64,000 bases of DNA from Paraburkholderia guartelaensis (GCF_004353905.1 NZ_SMOD01000015.1:1-64000); one strand, 5' to 3'. Counted from the stretch's first letter, positions 8,459-17,464 are shown. Notes: a model not told the origin generated them from the letters alone. Program-made: numbers and translations.

Positions 8459-8490
8459 AAAAAGCCGCAGGCGTCAAACGCCTGCGGCTT
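8459..8490 (-). terminator. Intrinsic terminator of the MHS permease gene
   Basis: A perfect 12-bp stem, AGCCGCAGGCGT / ACGCCTGCGGCT, with a CAA loop lies just past the stop of the minus-strand permease. On the minus strand it is followed by a run of five T. It lies between the permease stop and the IclR start. Confidence 0.88.
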
Positions 8491-8513
8491 GCGAGCGAGC
8501 GATCTGCGCTTGC

Positions 8514-9827
8514 TCACTCGGGCTTCATGCGCGCCGCCACGATCAGCGAGATCAGGCAGCCAATCGCGAGGTACGCGGCGACGAGATGCCACGAACCGCT
8601 GCCAAAGCCCACGAGCGCCACGGCGATGAACGGGGTGAAGCCGCCGCCCACCACGCTCGCGAACTGGTAGCCAACGCCCGCGCCGCTGTAGCGGTACTCC
8701 GCGCCGAACAGTTCGGTGAAGAGCGGCTGCTGCACGCTCACGACCATGTCGTGGGCGATGTTCGCGAGCATCACGGAGAAGATGACGATCCAGATCGTGG
8801 CCCGCGCTTCGAGCGCGAGGAAGAACGGCACGGCGCTCACGAGACCGATGAACGCGCCGATCAGATAGATGCGGCGCAGCCCGAGGCGATCGGCGAGCCA
8901 CGCGAAGCAGGGGATCGTCACGCAGGAGAGCGCGCCGACGAAAAGGCCGATGCCGAGGAAGAGATCGCGCGACATGCCGAGGTTGCTGGTCGAATAGCTC
9001 AGCGCGAAGGCGGTCACGATATACATCGTGAACAGTTCGGCCAGGCGCAGCGCGATGATATACAGGAAGGCCTTCGGGTGACGTGTGAGCGCTTCGAGCA
9101 CCGGCATCTTGAGCTTGCGATGGCCGTGCTCGACTTTCTCGACGAACTCGCGCGACTCGTCCATGCTCGAGCGCACCCACAGGCCCACGAGCACGAGCAC
9201 GACGCTGAAGAGGAACGGCAGACGCCAGCCCCACGAACGGAACGCCGCGTCGCCGAGCAGGTGGCTCAGGAGCGCCACGAGGCCGGTGGCCAGCACGAGG
9301 CCCACGCCATAGCCCACCTGCACGCCGCTGCTATAGAACGCCTTCTTGCCGCGCGGCGCGCTTTCCACGGCCATGAGCGCCGCGCCGCCCCATTCGCCGC
9401 CCACGGCGAAGCCTTGCAGCGCGCGCATCGTGACGAGCAGCACGGGCGCCCACCAGCCGATGGTCGCAAAGGTCGGCAAGAGACCGATGGCCACGGTGGA
9501 AAGGCCCATCATCATGACGGTCAGAACGAGCATGCGTTTGCGGCCGAGCCGGTCGCCGAAGTGGCCGAACACGACGCCGCCCAGCGGCCGAAAGAGAAAG
9601 CCCACGCCGAAGGTCGCGAACGCGGCGAGTGTGCCCATGGTCCTGCCGACCTGCGGGAAGAACGCCACGTTGAACACCAGCGCGGCGACGATGCCGTAGA
9701 GCAGGAAGTCGTACCAGTCGACGACCGCGCCGACGAAACTGCCCAGCGCCGCCTTGCGGGCCTGGCTGCGCGACGGCGCGAGAGGGGCGGCGTCGGGCGA
9801 GCCGGTGGTGTCGAGGCTTGGGGTCAT
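8514..9827 (-). CDS. MHS-family MFS permease (ShiA/aromatic-acid type)
   Basis: A 437-residue, 12-helix transporter of the metabolite:H+ symporter family. It shows FVGAVVDWYDFLLYG in helix 1, the MFS loop motif GHFGDRLGRKRML near residue 88, ALQGFAVGGEWGGAALMAVE in helix 4 and WGWRLPFLFSVVLV in helix 6. These are standard for ShiA and related shikimate, alpha-ketoglutarate and citrate symporters. GGAG lies 8 nt before the ATG. It is divergent from hppD, next to an IclR regulator. That suggests uptake of an aromatic or related acid, but the substrate is not determinable. Confidence 0.87.
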   Translation of the reverse strand: MTPSLDTTGSPDAAPLAPSRSQARKAALGSFVGAVVDWYDFLLYGIVAALVFNVAFFPQVGRTMGTLAAFATFGVGFLFRPLGGVVFGHFGDRLGRKRMLVLTVMMMGLSTVAIGLLPTFATIGWWAPVLLVTMRALQGFAVGGEWGGAALMAVESAPRGKKAFYSSGVQVGYGVGLVLATGLVALLSHLLGDAAFRSWGWRLPFLFSVVLVLVGLWVRSSMDESREFVEKVEHGHRKLKMPVLEALTRHPKAFLYIIALRLAELFTMYIVTAFALSYSTSNLGMSRDLFLGIGLFVGALSCVTIPCFAWLADRLGLRRIYLIGAFIGLVSAVPFFLALEARATIWIVIFSVMLANIAHDMVVSVQQPLFTELFGAEYRYSGAGVGYQFASVVGGGFTPFIAVALVGFGSGSWHLVAAYLAIGCLISLIVAARMKPE

Positions 9828-9946
9828 CAGTTGTCTCCAGACTTTTGCGCATGTGCCATGCTGCAGTATTCAGGATGCGCGCTAAACGTGAGACGCAGCA
9901 TAGGGCGGCCCGCGCGGTCCGGCAATGCGTGGCGGTGCCGTTTTGC

Positions 9947-9977
9947 GCGATTATCGCCCAAGTGCGTGCGATTATCG
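9947..9977. promoter_or_regulatory. Tandem GCGATTATCG repeat, candidate IclR operator
   Basis: GCGATTATCG occurs at 9947-9956 and again at 9968-9977, exactly 21 bp apart, i.e. two helical turns. Each copy is itself near-palindromic (CGAT-T-ATCG). The pair lies mid-way in the 324-bp gap between the divergent permease and hppD. PobR/PcaU-type IclR proteins bind repeated short sequences of this type, and an IclR gene is adjacent. Binding is inferred. The rest of the gap shows no further gene. Confidence 0.5.
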
Positions 9978-10151
9978 AACGCTTTGCGGGTTTGCACCGA
10001 GATGGCGCGTGGACCGCCCGCGAACGGCGGTCTTCGTCAAAATGAACGAAATGGTTAAAATCGGCCTGCCTCATCTGCCGGATTCGCCCTCTCCCGATTG
10101 GCGATGGGGCGCGAGGTGTCCGTTTCAGCGCTTGCGTCAGGAGCCCATTGC

Positions 10152-11261
10152 ATGTCCAGCCCCTCTAATCCTCCGCCGCAGGCGGACAATCCGCTCGGCA
10201 TGGCCGGTCTCGAATTCGTCGAGTTCGCCGCGCCCGAGCCCGCCGATCTCGGCCGCCGTTTCGAGCAGTTCGGGTTCAAGGCGATCGCGCGCCACGTGAG
10301 CAAGGCGGTCACGCTCTACCGCCAGGGCGAGATGAATTTCCTGCTGAACGCCGAGCCCGACTCGTTCGCCGCGCGCTACGCGCAGGAGTACGGCATGGGC
10401 ATCTGCGCGATCGGCGTGCGCGTCGACAATGCGAGGCGCGCCTTCGAGCACGCCATCTCGCTCGGCGCGTGGGCGTTCGAAGGCGAGCGTCTCGGTCCCG
10501 CGGAGCTGCACATTCCCGCGATCCAGGGCATCGGCGATTCGCACCTCTATTTCATCGACCGCTGGCGCGGCCGCGGGGGCCAGCGCGGCGGCGTGGGCGA
10601 CATTTCGATCTTCGACATCGACTTCCGGCCCATCGACGTCGCCACGGCGCATACCGATCTCGATCACGGCGGCACCGGCCTCACGCGCGTCGATCACCTC
10701 ACGCAAACGGTGGGGGCGGGGCGCATTGCGGAATGGCTCGACTTCTATCGCGACCTGCTGCATTTCCGCGAGATCCACGAGATCAACGCGAACTGGCATG
10801 TGTCCGAGGAGTCCCGCGTGATGGTGTCGCCCGATGGCGAACTGCGCATACCTGTTTATGAGGAAGGCACGCGGCGCACGCAGCTATTGCATGACTATCT
10901 GCCGGAGCATCCCGGCGAAGGCGTGCAGCATATCGCGCTGGCGAGCAACGACATCCTCGCGAGCGTCGATGCGCTCAAGGCCAATGGCGTGGAGTTCGTC
11001 GAGCCTCCACCTGCTTACTACGACACCGTGGATGCGCGTTTGCCCGGCCACGGCGTGGACCTGGAAGCCTTGCGCAAGCGTCATGTGCTGATCGATGGCG
11101 AGATTGGCGACGACGGCGTGCCGCGGCTCTTTTTCCAGACCTTTGCCAAACGCCATCCCGGCGAGATCTTTTTCGAAGTCGTGCAGCGCAGCGGCCACCA
11201 CGGTTTCGGCGAGGGCAATCTCGACGTGCTGGCTCGCGCGCGGGAGGCGGGCGCGAAGTAG
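10152..11261 (+). CDS. hppD: 4-Hydroxyphenylpyruvate dioxygenase
   Basis: A 369-residue Fe(II) enzyme of the vicinal oxygen chelate fold that converts 4-hydroxyphenylpyruvate to homogentisate in tyrosine breakdown. The likely iron ligands are visible: His in RVDHLTQTV, His in GVQHIALASND and Glu in GEIFFEVVQR. The N-terminal half (NPLGMAGLEFVEFAAPEP, LYRQGEMNFLLN) and the end HGFGEGNLDVL match the bacterial enzyme along its length (about 358 residues in Pseudomonas). ATG at 10152 is preceded by AGGAG; an in-frame ATG 18 codons upstream lacks one. The homogentisate pathway genes are not in this window. A related role in another aromatic keto-acid route is possible. Confidence 0.88.
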   Translation: MSSPSNPPPQADNPLGMAGLEFVEFAAPEPADLGRRFEQFGFKAIARHVSKAVTLYRQGEMNFLLNAEPDSFAARYAQEYGMGICAIGVRVDNARRAFEHAISLGAWAFEGERLGPAELHIPAIQGIGDSHLYFIDRWRGRGGQRGGVGDISIFDIDFRPIDVATAHTDLDHGGTGLTRVDHLTQTVGAGRIAEWLDFYRDLLHFREIHEINANWHVSEESRVMVSPDGELRIPVYEEGTRRTQLLHDYLPEHPGEGVQHIALASNDILASVDALKANGVEFVEPPPAYYDTVDARLPGHGVDLEALRKRHVLIDGEIGDDGVPRLFFQTFAKRHPGEIFFEVVQRSGHHGFGEGNLDVLARAREAGAK

Positions 11262-11296
11262 GGTTAAGCACCGGGCTGAACCCGCCGTCCGCGACG

Positions 11297-12286
11297 TCAG
11301 CGTTCCACACGTGACTTCGCGGCTGCACCCGTCGATTTGCGCGCGCGTGCCGTGTCGAGCGCGGCGGCGCGCGGCGAGACCATCGTGCGGCAGCGATGGC
11401 GAATCTCCTTGCTGAACTCGGTGCACGCCTGTGTCATCAGGTCCGTGGACCGGTACACCATGAACACGTGGAAGTCGGGCAGCTCGTCGCGTATGGGCAG
11501 CGTGTGCAGCGCATCGCGCCTGAGGACGAGCGGCCCGCTCATGCCGTAGAACACGAAGTCCGACCACATGCTGATCACATCCGTGCAGGTCGCGAGCTGC
11601 AGGCCGAGCAGATTCGACACGCTGTGCACGATGCGCTTGGGCATCTCGAGGCGATTCAGGCGCATGAGGCTCGCGAGCGGGCAGCCGGGATCGTCGAGCG
11701 GGTCGAGCGTGAGCCAGTCGGCTTCGAGCAGGTCGCGCAGGCGCGTCGTGCGCGCGAGCGGATGGCCGGGGCGCGTCGCGAGCACCATGCCCACGGAGAA
11801 AAGCGGCTCCCACTGAAACGCGCTCGTGCCGGGCCCGCTGTTCGTCGAGATGAGCGCGAGGTCGAGGCGGCCTTCGCGCAGCCCTTCGAGTATCTGCTGG
11901 GGCCGCATTTCGTAGGCATGTACCGCCACGCCCGGAAAGCGCGCGCGAAACGCGGCGATCGACTCGGGCAGCGGCCCGCTCGATGCAACGGCGGAAAAGC
12001 CGATGTTCAATTGCGCCTCGGCATGGCCGCGCATGCCTTCGATATCTTCCAGCGCGTGGCGCAATTCCTGTTCGACCACGCTCGCGCGCTTCGCGAGCGC
12101 GCGGCCGTAATTCGTCAGGCTCACGCCGCGCACCGAGCGCGACATGAGCGTCACGCCCAGTTCGCGCTCCAGCTCCGCCACCGCCTTGGAAAGCGCCGGC
12201 TGCGAGATATGCAGGCTGCGCGACGCCTCGTGCATGCTGCCGTGCTGCGCGAGCGCGAGCAGGACGCGCAACTGGTGCAGTTTCAT
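11297..12286 (-). CDS. LysR-family transcriptional regulator
   Basis: A 329-residue protein with the N-terminal LysR helix-turn-helix (HQLRVLLALAQHGSMHEASR, then SQPALSKAVAELERELG) and a periplasmic-binding-like effector domain from about residue 90. It is transcribed away from the MHS permease and M20 amidohydrolase pair at 12568-15133. LysR proteins usually control the divergent unit, so it probably senses that substrate or product. The last 30 residues are Ala/Arg/Lys-rich and lie outside the effector fold. Confidence 0.88.
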   Translation of the reverse strand: MKLHQLRVLLALAQHGSMHEASRSLHISQPALSKAVAELERELGVTLMSRSVRGVSLTNYGRALAKRASVVEQELRHALEDIEGMRGHAEAQLNIGFSAVASSGPLPESIAAFRARFPGVAVHAYEMRPQQILEGLREGRLDLALISTNSGPGTSAFQWEPLFSVGMVLATRPGHPLARTTRLRDLLEADWLTLDPLDDPGCPLASLMRLNRLEMPKRIVHSVSNLLGLQLATCTDVISMWSDFVFYGMSGPLVLRRDALHTLPIRDELPDFHVFMVYRSTDLMTQACTEFSKEIRHRCRTMVSPRAAALDTARARKSTGAAAKSRVER

Positions 12287-12320
12287 CTGTGATGCTCCCC
12301 GCGCGTGGCGCTTCGATGGT

Positions 12321-12371
12321 CTCCGATCGGAGGAGATTCTAAACGTTGCGTGACACCACGTAAGCGCTTAC
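12321..12371. promoter_or_regulatory. Two perfect 12-bp palindromes in a divergent promoter
   Basis: CTCCGATCGGAG (12321-12332) and GTAAGCGCTTAC (12360-12371) are both perfect palindromes within the 281-bp region between the LysR gene and the MHS permease. The second, with AAGCGCTT at its centre, resembles LacI/GalR-family operators. No LacI-type gene is present in this window. The first lies 35 bp before the LysR start and could be an autoregulatory site. Confidence 0.4.
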
Positions 12372-12567
12372 AAGCCCCGCCCGGCGCGGGCGCAACCGCC
12401 CCGCGACACTCATGGAAAACGACAATGGCCGCTACCTTATGGTTATGACGCCGATTCCATCCGGTTATCAAGATGAAAATTTGTGACTTCTTTCAAAAGT
12501 GAGACCTGCCTGAATATCGATCGGCCACTTCCTGTTCCCACCGCTCCACGTCTCGCGGAGATCCGCC

Positions 12568-13863
12568 ATGAATGACGCAACGCTCAGCGCCACCGCCCCG
12601 ATTGCGCCGCCCGCGGCCACTCGCCAGAGCCAGTTCCGCCTGATCGCCGCGTGTTCGATCGGCAATGCGCTCGAAATGTACGACTTCACGGTCTACAGTT
12701 TTTTCGCGCTGCTGATCGGCCGGCTCTTTTTCCCTTCGGACAGCCCTTACGGCTCGCTGCTGCTGGCCGTGGCGACGTTCGGCATCGGCTTCGTCATGCG
12801 GCCGCTGGGCGGCCTCGTGATCGGCAGCTATGCCGACCGGCGCGGGCGCAAGGCTGCCATGACGCTGACCATCGCGCTGATGGTGGCGGGCACGCTGTGC
12901 ATCTCGCTTGCGCCCACCTACGCGCAGGCCGGCGTGATGGGCTCGCTCGTCATCCTCGCGGGGCGGCTCCTGCAGGGCTTTTCGCTCGGCGGCGAAATCG
13001 GCGCTTCGACGGCCATGCTCATGGAATCCGGCGAAGTGGGGCAGCGCGGCTTTCGCGTGAGCTGGCAACTGGGCAGCCAGGGCATCTCGGCGCTCGTCGG
13101 CGCGCTCACGGGCGCGGTGCTCTACGCCACGCTCTCGCCGCAGGCGCTGGAGAGCTGGGGCTGGCGTCTGCCGTTCCTGGGCGGTCTGCTGATCGCGCCG
13201 GTGGGTCTCTATATCCGCTCGAAACTCGACGAAACGCACGAGGCCGAGCCCGACGCGCCCAGCCCGCTCGGCACGCTCATGCGCGAGCACGGCGCGAAAG
13301 TGGGCCTCGGCATTCTCTCGATCACGGCGGGCACCGTGGGCATGTATCTCGTGGTGTTCTTCATGCCGACGTACATGATCCGCGTCCTCAAGATGCCGCC
13401 GTCGCTCTCGCTGCTTTCGGGGTGCGCCACGGGCTTCACGATGCTCGTCGCGTCGCTCGTCTCGGGGCGTCTCGCCGACCGCCTCGCGCGCCGCAAGCGG
13501 CTCGTGCTCGGTGCGCTGCTCTTCAACATCGTCGCCATCGTGCCCGCGTTCTGGCTGATGACGCGCATGCCGAGCGTGCCGCTCGTGCTCGCGCTCTCGG
13601 TGATGATCACGGCCGCGGCGAATCTCGGCTCCACCCCCATGCTGCTGATGCTCATGGAAATGCTGCCCGCCAGCGTGCGCGCAAGCGGCCTTTCGGTCAT
13701 CTATAGCGTGGGCGTGACGGTGTTCGGCGGCAGCTCGCAGTTCGTCGTCACGTGGCTGCTCGCGAAGACCGGCAATCCGCTTTCGCCTGCGTTCTATCTC
13801 GTCGTTTGCGGGCTCATCTCGCTGTGCGCCATCGGTGCGATTCGCGAGCAGCGCGTCGGCTGA
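12568..13863 (+). CDS. MHS-family MFS permease
   Basis: A 431-residue 12-helix transporter. Helix 1 reads GNALEMYDFTVYSFFALLIG, the helix 2-3 loop carries SYADRRGRKAAM, helix 4 has LLQGFSLGGEIGASTAML and helix 6 has WGWRLPFLGGLLIAPVG. This places it with the citrate/proline/alpha-ketoglutarate symporters. An M20 amidohydrolase follows after 58 bp, so import of an N-acyl amino acid or a similar amide is plausible. The substrate is unknown. Confidence 0.87.
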   Translation: MNDATLSATAPIAPPAATRQSQFRLIAACSIGNALEMYDFTVYSFFALLIGRLFFPSDSPYGSLLLAVATFGIGFVMRPLGGLVIGSYADRRGRKAAMTLTIALMVAGTLCISLAPTYAQAGVMGSLVILAGRLLQGFSLGGEIGASTAMLMESGEVGQRGFRVSWQLGSQGISALVGALTGAVLYATLSPQALESWGWRLPFLGGLLIAPVGLYIRSKLDETHEAEPDAPSPLGTLMREHGAKVGLGILSITAGTVGMYLVVFFMPTYMIRVLKMPPSLSLLSGCATGFTMLVASLVSGRLADRLARRKRLVLGALLFNIVAIVPAFWLMTRMPSVPLVLALSVMITAAANLGSTPMLLMLMEMLPASVRASGLSVIYSVGVTVFGGSSQFVVTWLLAKTGNPLSPAFYLVVCGLISLCAIGAIREQRVG

Positions 13864-13921
13864 CGATGCGTTGCGCGCAGTTTCTCGCCTTTCGATCCTT
13901 CACACGAACAACGGAGTCCTC

Positions 13922-15133
13922 ATGAAACGTGAATCGTCGCTCACCCCGTTTCAGTTGCTGCCCACCTTGCTGCCCGAGATCGAGATCGACGCCGAGACGT
14001 TCATCGGCATTCGCCGCCAGATTCATTCGCAGCCCGAACTAGGAATCGAAGTGGGCGCCACGGCGAAGCTCGTCGCCATGCTGCTGGAGAAGTGGGGCTA
14101 CGAGGTGCATACGGGCATCGGCAAGAGCGGTGTGGTGGGCCAGCTCAAAGTGGGCGACGGCAAGCGGCGCCTCGGCATTCGCGCCGACATGGACGCGCTG
14201 CCGATCGTCGAGAACACGGGTCTGCCGTACGCGAGCCAGACGCCCGGCAAGATGCACGCGTGCGGCCACGACGGCCACACGGCCATCCTGCTCGCCGCCG
14301 CGAAAACGCTGGCGGAGCGCCGCGATTTCGACGGCACGCTCAACCTGATCTTCCAGCCCGACGAAGAGAACCTGTGCGGCGCGAAGGCGATGATCGAAGA
14401 CGGTCTGTTCGAGCGCTTTCCCTGCGACGCGGTCTACGCGCTGCACAACATGCCGGGCGTGCCGGCCGGGACGTTTCGCGTGCTGCCGGGCTCGGTGAGC
14501 CTGTCATCGGATGTGGCCGACGTGACGCTCAAGGGCGTGGGCGGCCACGGCGCGATGCCGCACCGCGTGAAGGACCCCATCGTGGCCGCGGCGGCCCTTG
14601 TGACGGCGCTGCAAACGATCGTCGCGCGCAACGTGGCGCCCGACGAATCCGCGGTGGTGTCCGTGGGCTACATTCGCGGCGGCGCGACCCACAACGTCAT
14701 CCCGGAGACGGTCACGCTCGGGCTGAACATCCGTGCGGCGCGCGCCGAAACGCGCGCGCTCGTGGAAACGCGCGTGCGCGAGATCGTGGCGCTTACCGCG
14801 CAGGCACACGGCGTGGAGGCGCTGATCGACTATCGGCAACTCACGCCGCCGATGGTCAACACGCCGGAAGAAACCGTGCTCGCGCAGCAGGTCTGCGCGG
14901 AGCTGGTGGGCGAGGACAACGTGGTCATGCAGGCGCCCAAGGGCTTGAATGGCAGCGAGGACTTCGCCTGGATGCTCAACGCGGTGCCCGGTTGCTACCT
15001 GCTGCTCGGCAACGGAGAAGGGGAGTTCGGCGGCTGCATGGTGCACAACCCGGGCTACGACTTCAACGACCAGGTGCTGCCGCTCGGCGCGGCGTGCTGG
15101 GTGCGGCTTGCCCAGCGGTTTCTCGTGGCGTGA
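13922..15133 (+). CDS. M20 amidohydrolase (hippurate hydrolase-like)
   Basis: A 403-residue zinc-dependent hydrolase of the M20D/amidohydrolase family, which cleaves N-acyl amino acids such as hippurate. Visible motifs: RQIHSQPELGIEV, IRADMDALPI, the metal-binding MHACGHDGHTAILLAAA, FQPDEE with the catalytic Glu, GHGAMPHRVKDPI of the dimerisation domain, and GSEDFAWML near the end. The ATG at 13922 is preceded by GGAG. An open frame continues upstream into the permease gene but has no ribosome site. Presumably co-transcribed with the upstream permease and controlled by the divergent LysR. Confidence 0.88.
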   Translation: MKRESSLTPFQLLPTLLPEIEIDAETFIGIRRQIHSQPELGIEVGATAKLVAMLLEKWGYEVHTGIGKSGVVGQLKVGDGKRRLGIRADMDALPIVENTGLPYASQTPGKMHACGHDGHTAILLAAAKTLAERRDFDGTLNLIFQPDEENLCGAKAMIEDGLFERFPCDAVYALHNMPGVPAGTFRVLPGSVSLSSDVADVTLKGVGGHGAMPHRVKDPIVAAAALVTALQTIVARNVAPDESAVVSVGYIRGGATHNVIPETVTLGLNIRAARAETRALVETRVREIVALTAQAHGVEALIDYRQLTPPMVNTPEETVLAQQVCAELVGEDNVVMQAPKGLNGSEDFAWMLNAVPGCYLLLGNGEGEFGGCMVHNPGYDFNDQVLPLGAACWVRLAQRFLVA

Positions 15134-15147
15134 CGAGGCGCAATTCG

Positions 15148-15882
15148 TTAGTCATTCGAATCATCTTCGTGGGCGGCCAGTAGTTCGGGAGTCAGGCCCA
15201 GCCGCTCGCGCAGATCGGCCCAGCCGCGCGGCGTGACCTGTACCGCGCGCGACGCACTGGTGCGCCGCATCCAGCCGCGTTCGCACAGCAGCGTGAGAAA
15301 GGCCACGCCGAGCGGCCCGGCCAGATGATGCTGGCGCTCGGTCCAGTCGAGGCATTGGCGCGCAATGCCATGACGCCCCGGCTTGAGCGCGGCGACGTCG
15401 AGCCCGAGTTCGCCAAACCACGCCGTGCCTGCGGGCGTCACCGCGAAGCGTTTGTCCGCTTGCGCCGTGATGAGCCCGGCATCCGTGAGGCGCTCGGTGA
15501 TCGCCACGCCGACCTGGCCCGCGAGATGGTCATAGCAGCAGCGCGCGAAGCGCAAGTCCCGTGCCTCGCGGCCAAGCGGCTTGCGGCGCACCGGCGCGCG
15601 CGCGCCGACCGCCGCGAGGTTTTCGAGCAAGGTGGCGACCTGGGCGTCCGCGAGCCGGTAGTAGCGATGGCGGCCTTCCTTTTCCACGGCGAGCAGCCCG
15701 CCGTCCAGCAGCTTCGCCAGATGGCTGCTCGCGGTTTGTGCAGTCACGCCGGCCGCGTAAGCCAGTTCGCCGGCGGGCAGCGCGCGGCCATCGGCGAGCG
15801 CCATCAGCATCGCGGCGCGCGCGGGGTCGGCGATCAGGAATGCCGTGGCCGACACCCTCGGGTGCGTGTTCATGCCATTCAT
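15148..15882 (-). CDS. ArsR-type winged-helix regulator with extended C-terminal domain
   Basis: A 244-residue protein. Residues about 8-85 form an ArsR-like winged helix (LIADPARAAMLMALADGRAL, then AGVTAQTASSHLAKLLDGGL and EGRHRYYRLAD). The remaining 150 residues are an extra domain with AGQVGVAITERLTDAGLI and VTPRGWADLRERLGLTPE; I know no fixed ligand for it. ATG at 15882 has GGAG with 6-nt spacing; ATG at 15873 is also possible. It is divergent from a DHA2 efflux pump, so drug-responsive repression of that pump is the likely role. A palindrome sits in its promoter. Confidence 0.85.
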   Translation of the reverse strand: MNGMNTHPRVSATAFLIADPARAAMLMALADGRALPAGELAYAAGVTAQTASSHLAKLLDGGLLAVEKEGRHRYYRLADAQVATLLENLAAVGARAPVRRKPLGREARDLRFARCCYDHLAGQVGVAITERLTDAGLITAQADKRFAVTPAGTAWFGELGLDVAALKPGRHGIARQCLDWTERQHHLAGPLGVAFLTLLCERGWMRRTSASRAVQVTPRGWADLRERLGLTPELLAAHEDDSND

Positions 15883-15898
15883 GCGTTTCTCCAAAACA

Positions 15899-15911
15899 TA
15901 CGCATAGCGTA
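15899..15911. promoter_or_regulatory. Palindrome TACGC-ATA-GCGTA, candidate ArsR operator
   Basis: A perfect 5+3+5 inverted repeat lies 17 bp upstream of the ArsR-type start codon, within the 142-bp divergent region facing the efflux pump. Position and symmetry suit an autoregulatory operator. No binding evidence is available. Confidence 0.45.
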
Positions 15912-16024
15912 ACGCGCGAGCAGGATCGCATGTTTCGACACGCATCGAAGCATCGCCACTGCCGTGCGCCCGATACTGGGCTCGTGACCGGCGCCCCACG
16001 CGCGCCGGCGTAGCGGGAGAGCCT

Positions 16025-17464
16025 ATGCAAATGCACGAGACGCACGAGACACAAGAGACACAAGCGACGCACAGCCGCGAACAGCAACGCCGGGTGCTGT
16101 GGGCCACGAGCATCAGTTATGTCGTGGTGATCCTCGACACCTCGATCGTCAATGTCGCGCTGGAGCGCATCGGTGCGAGTCTTGCCGGCGGCGTGGCCGG
16201 CCTGCAATGGGTCGTGAACGCTTATACGCTCACGTTCGCGAGCCTGCTGCTGTCGGGCGGCACGCTCGGCGACCGGCTCGGCGCGCGTCAGATCTATATG
16301 GCCGGGCTCGCGGTCTTCACCGCGGCTTCGGCATTGTGCGGCGCCGCGCCGAGCCTTGCGCTGCTCACGCTCGGACGCGTGCTGCAAGGCGTAGGGGCGG
16401 CACTGCTCGTGCCCGCATCGATGGCGATCATCAACGGCGCGTGCGCCAATGCGCGCGAGCGTGCCGCCGCCTTCGGCGTGTGGGCCGGGCTGGGCGGTGT
16501 CGCCATGGCGGCGGGCCCGCTGCTGGGCGGCGTGCTGATCGGCCTCGTCGGCTGGCGCAGCATCTTTCTGCTCAACGTGCCGGTGTGCCTCGCAGGCATC
16601 GTCATGGCCGCGCGCGTGGCGCCGCAGCCACGCCCGGGCGCGCCGCGCCGGCTCGATCTCGCGGGGCAGGCCGCGGCCATTGCGGCGCTCGCGCTGCTCA
16701 ATGCCGCCATCATCGAGGCGCCTGCGCACGGCTGGCGTGCCCCGCTCGTTGCGGGCGGTCTCGTGCTGGCCTGCGGAGCGGCGATCAGCTTCGTCGCGCT
16801 CGAAAAACACTGCGCGCAGCCGATGCTGCCGCTCGGCTTCTTCCGCGATAGCGTGTTCACGGCGGCCGTGCTGGTCTCGATGATTTCGGCGTTCACGTTC
16901 TACGGTTTGCTATTCGGACTCAGCCTGTATCTCCAGCAGGAGCGCGGCTACACGCCGTTGCGTGCGGGCCTCGCCTTCCTGCCGCTCACGGTGGTGGTGC
17001 CGCTCGGCAGTCTGCTTTCGCGGCGCGCGGTGGCGTGGCTAGGACCGCGCGCGTTGGTCGCGCTTGCGTGCCTGCTCGCGGGAGTGGGTTATCTCGGCGC
17101 GGCGGTTTGCAGCACGACGGCGCGCTACGACTTGCTGGCCTTGCCGCTGCCGGCCATCGGTTTCGCCGCGAGCCTCATCACGCCCGCGGCCACGGCGGCG
17201 CTCATGGCGACGGTCGATCAGGGCCGCGCGGGCGTCGCGGCCGGCGTGCTCAACGCCGCCCGGCAGACTGGCGCTGCGCTCGGCGTGGCCGTGGCGGGCG
17301 CCATGATCGCGGGGCGCGCGTCGATCGGTGCGGGCATGCGCGTGAATCTGCTGATCGCAGCCGTGCTCTCGGCAGGCGGTGCGTGGGTATGGTGGCGTGC
17401 GTGGTTCCACCACGCTGCGCACGCCGCCCAGTCGCACGTCGCGAAGAAGACGCGCGCCGGGTAG
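16025..17464 (+). CDS. DHA2-family (EmrB/QacA) drug:H+ antiporter
   Basis: A 479-residue MFS exporter with about 14 helices. It has the family hallmark VVVILDTSIVNVALERIG in helix 1, TLGDRLGARQIYMAGL in the loop A motif, GRVLQGVGAALLVPASMAII in helix 4 and the antiporter motif C-like stretch AAGPLLGGVLIGLVGWRSIF. The first 16 residues hold a short repeat, HETHETQETQATH, encoded by near-tandem CACGAGACG-type units. GGGAGAG precedes the start. No membrane-fusion partner (EmrA) is adjacent, so it may work alone. The divergent ArsR-type gene is the likely regulator. Confidence 0.87.
   Translation: MQMHETHETQETQATHSREQQRRVLWATSISYVVVILDTSIVNVALERIGASLAGGVAGLQWVVNAYTLTFASLLLSGGTLGDRLGARQIYMAGLAVFTAASALCGAAPSLALLTLGRVLQGVGAALLVPASMAIINGACANARERAAAFGVWAGLGGVAMAAGPLLGGVLIGLVGWRSIFLLNVPVCLAGIVMAARVAPQPRPGAPRRLDLAGQAAAIAALALLNAAIIEAPAHGWRAPLVAGGLVLACGAAISFVALEKHCAQPMLPLGFFRDSVFTAAVLVSMISAFTFYGLLFGLSLYLQQERGYTPLRAGLAFLPLTVVVPLGSLLSRRAVAWLGPRALVALACLLAGVGYLGAAVCSTTARYDLLALPLPAIGFAASLITPAATAALMATVDQGRAGVAAGVLNAARQTGAALGVAVAGAMIAGRASIGAGMRVNLLIAAVLSAGGAWVWWRAWFHHAAHAAQSHVAKKTRAG

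Noticed and set aside
8280..10058. A 592-codon open frame on the plus strand opposite the MHS permease
   Set aside because: It is antisense to a well-supported permease, has His/Arg/Glu-rich composition typical of reverse-strand shadows and no recognisable domain.
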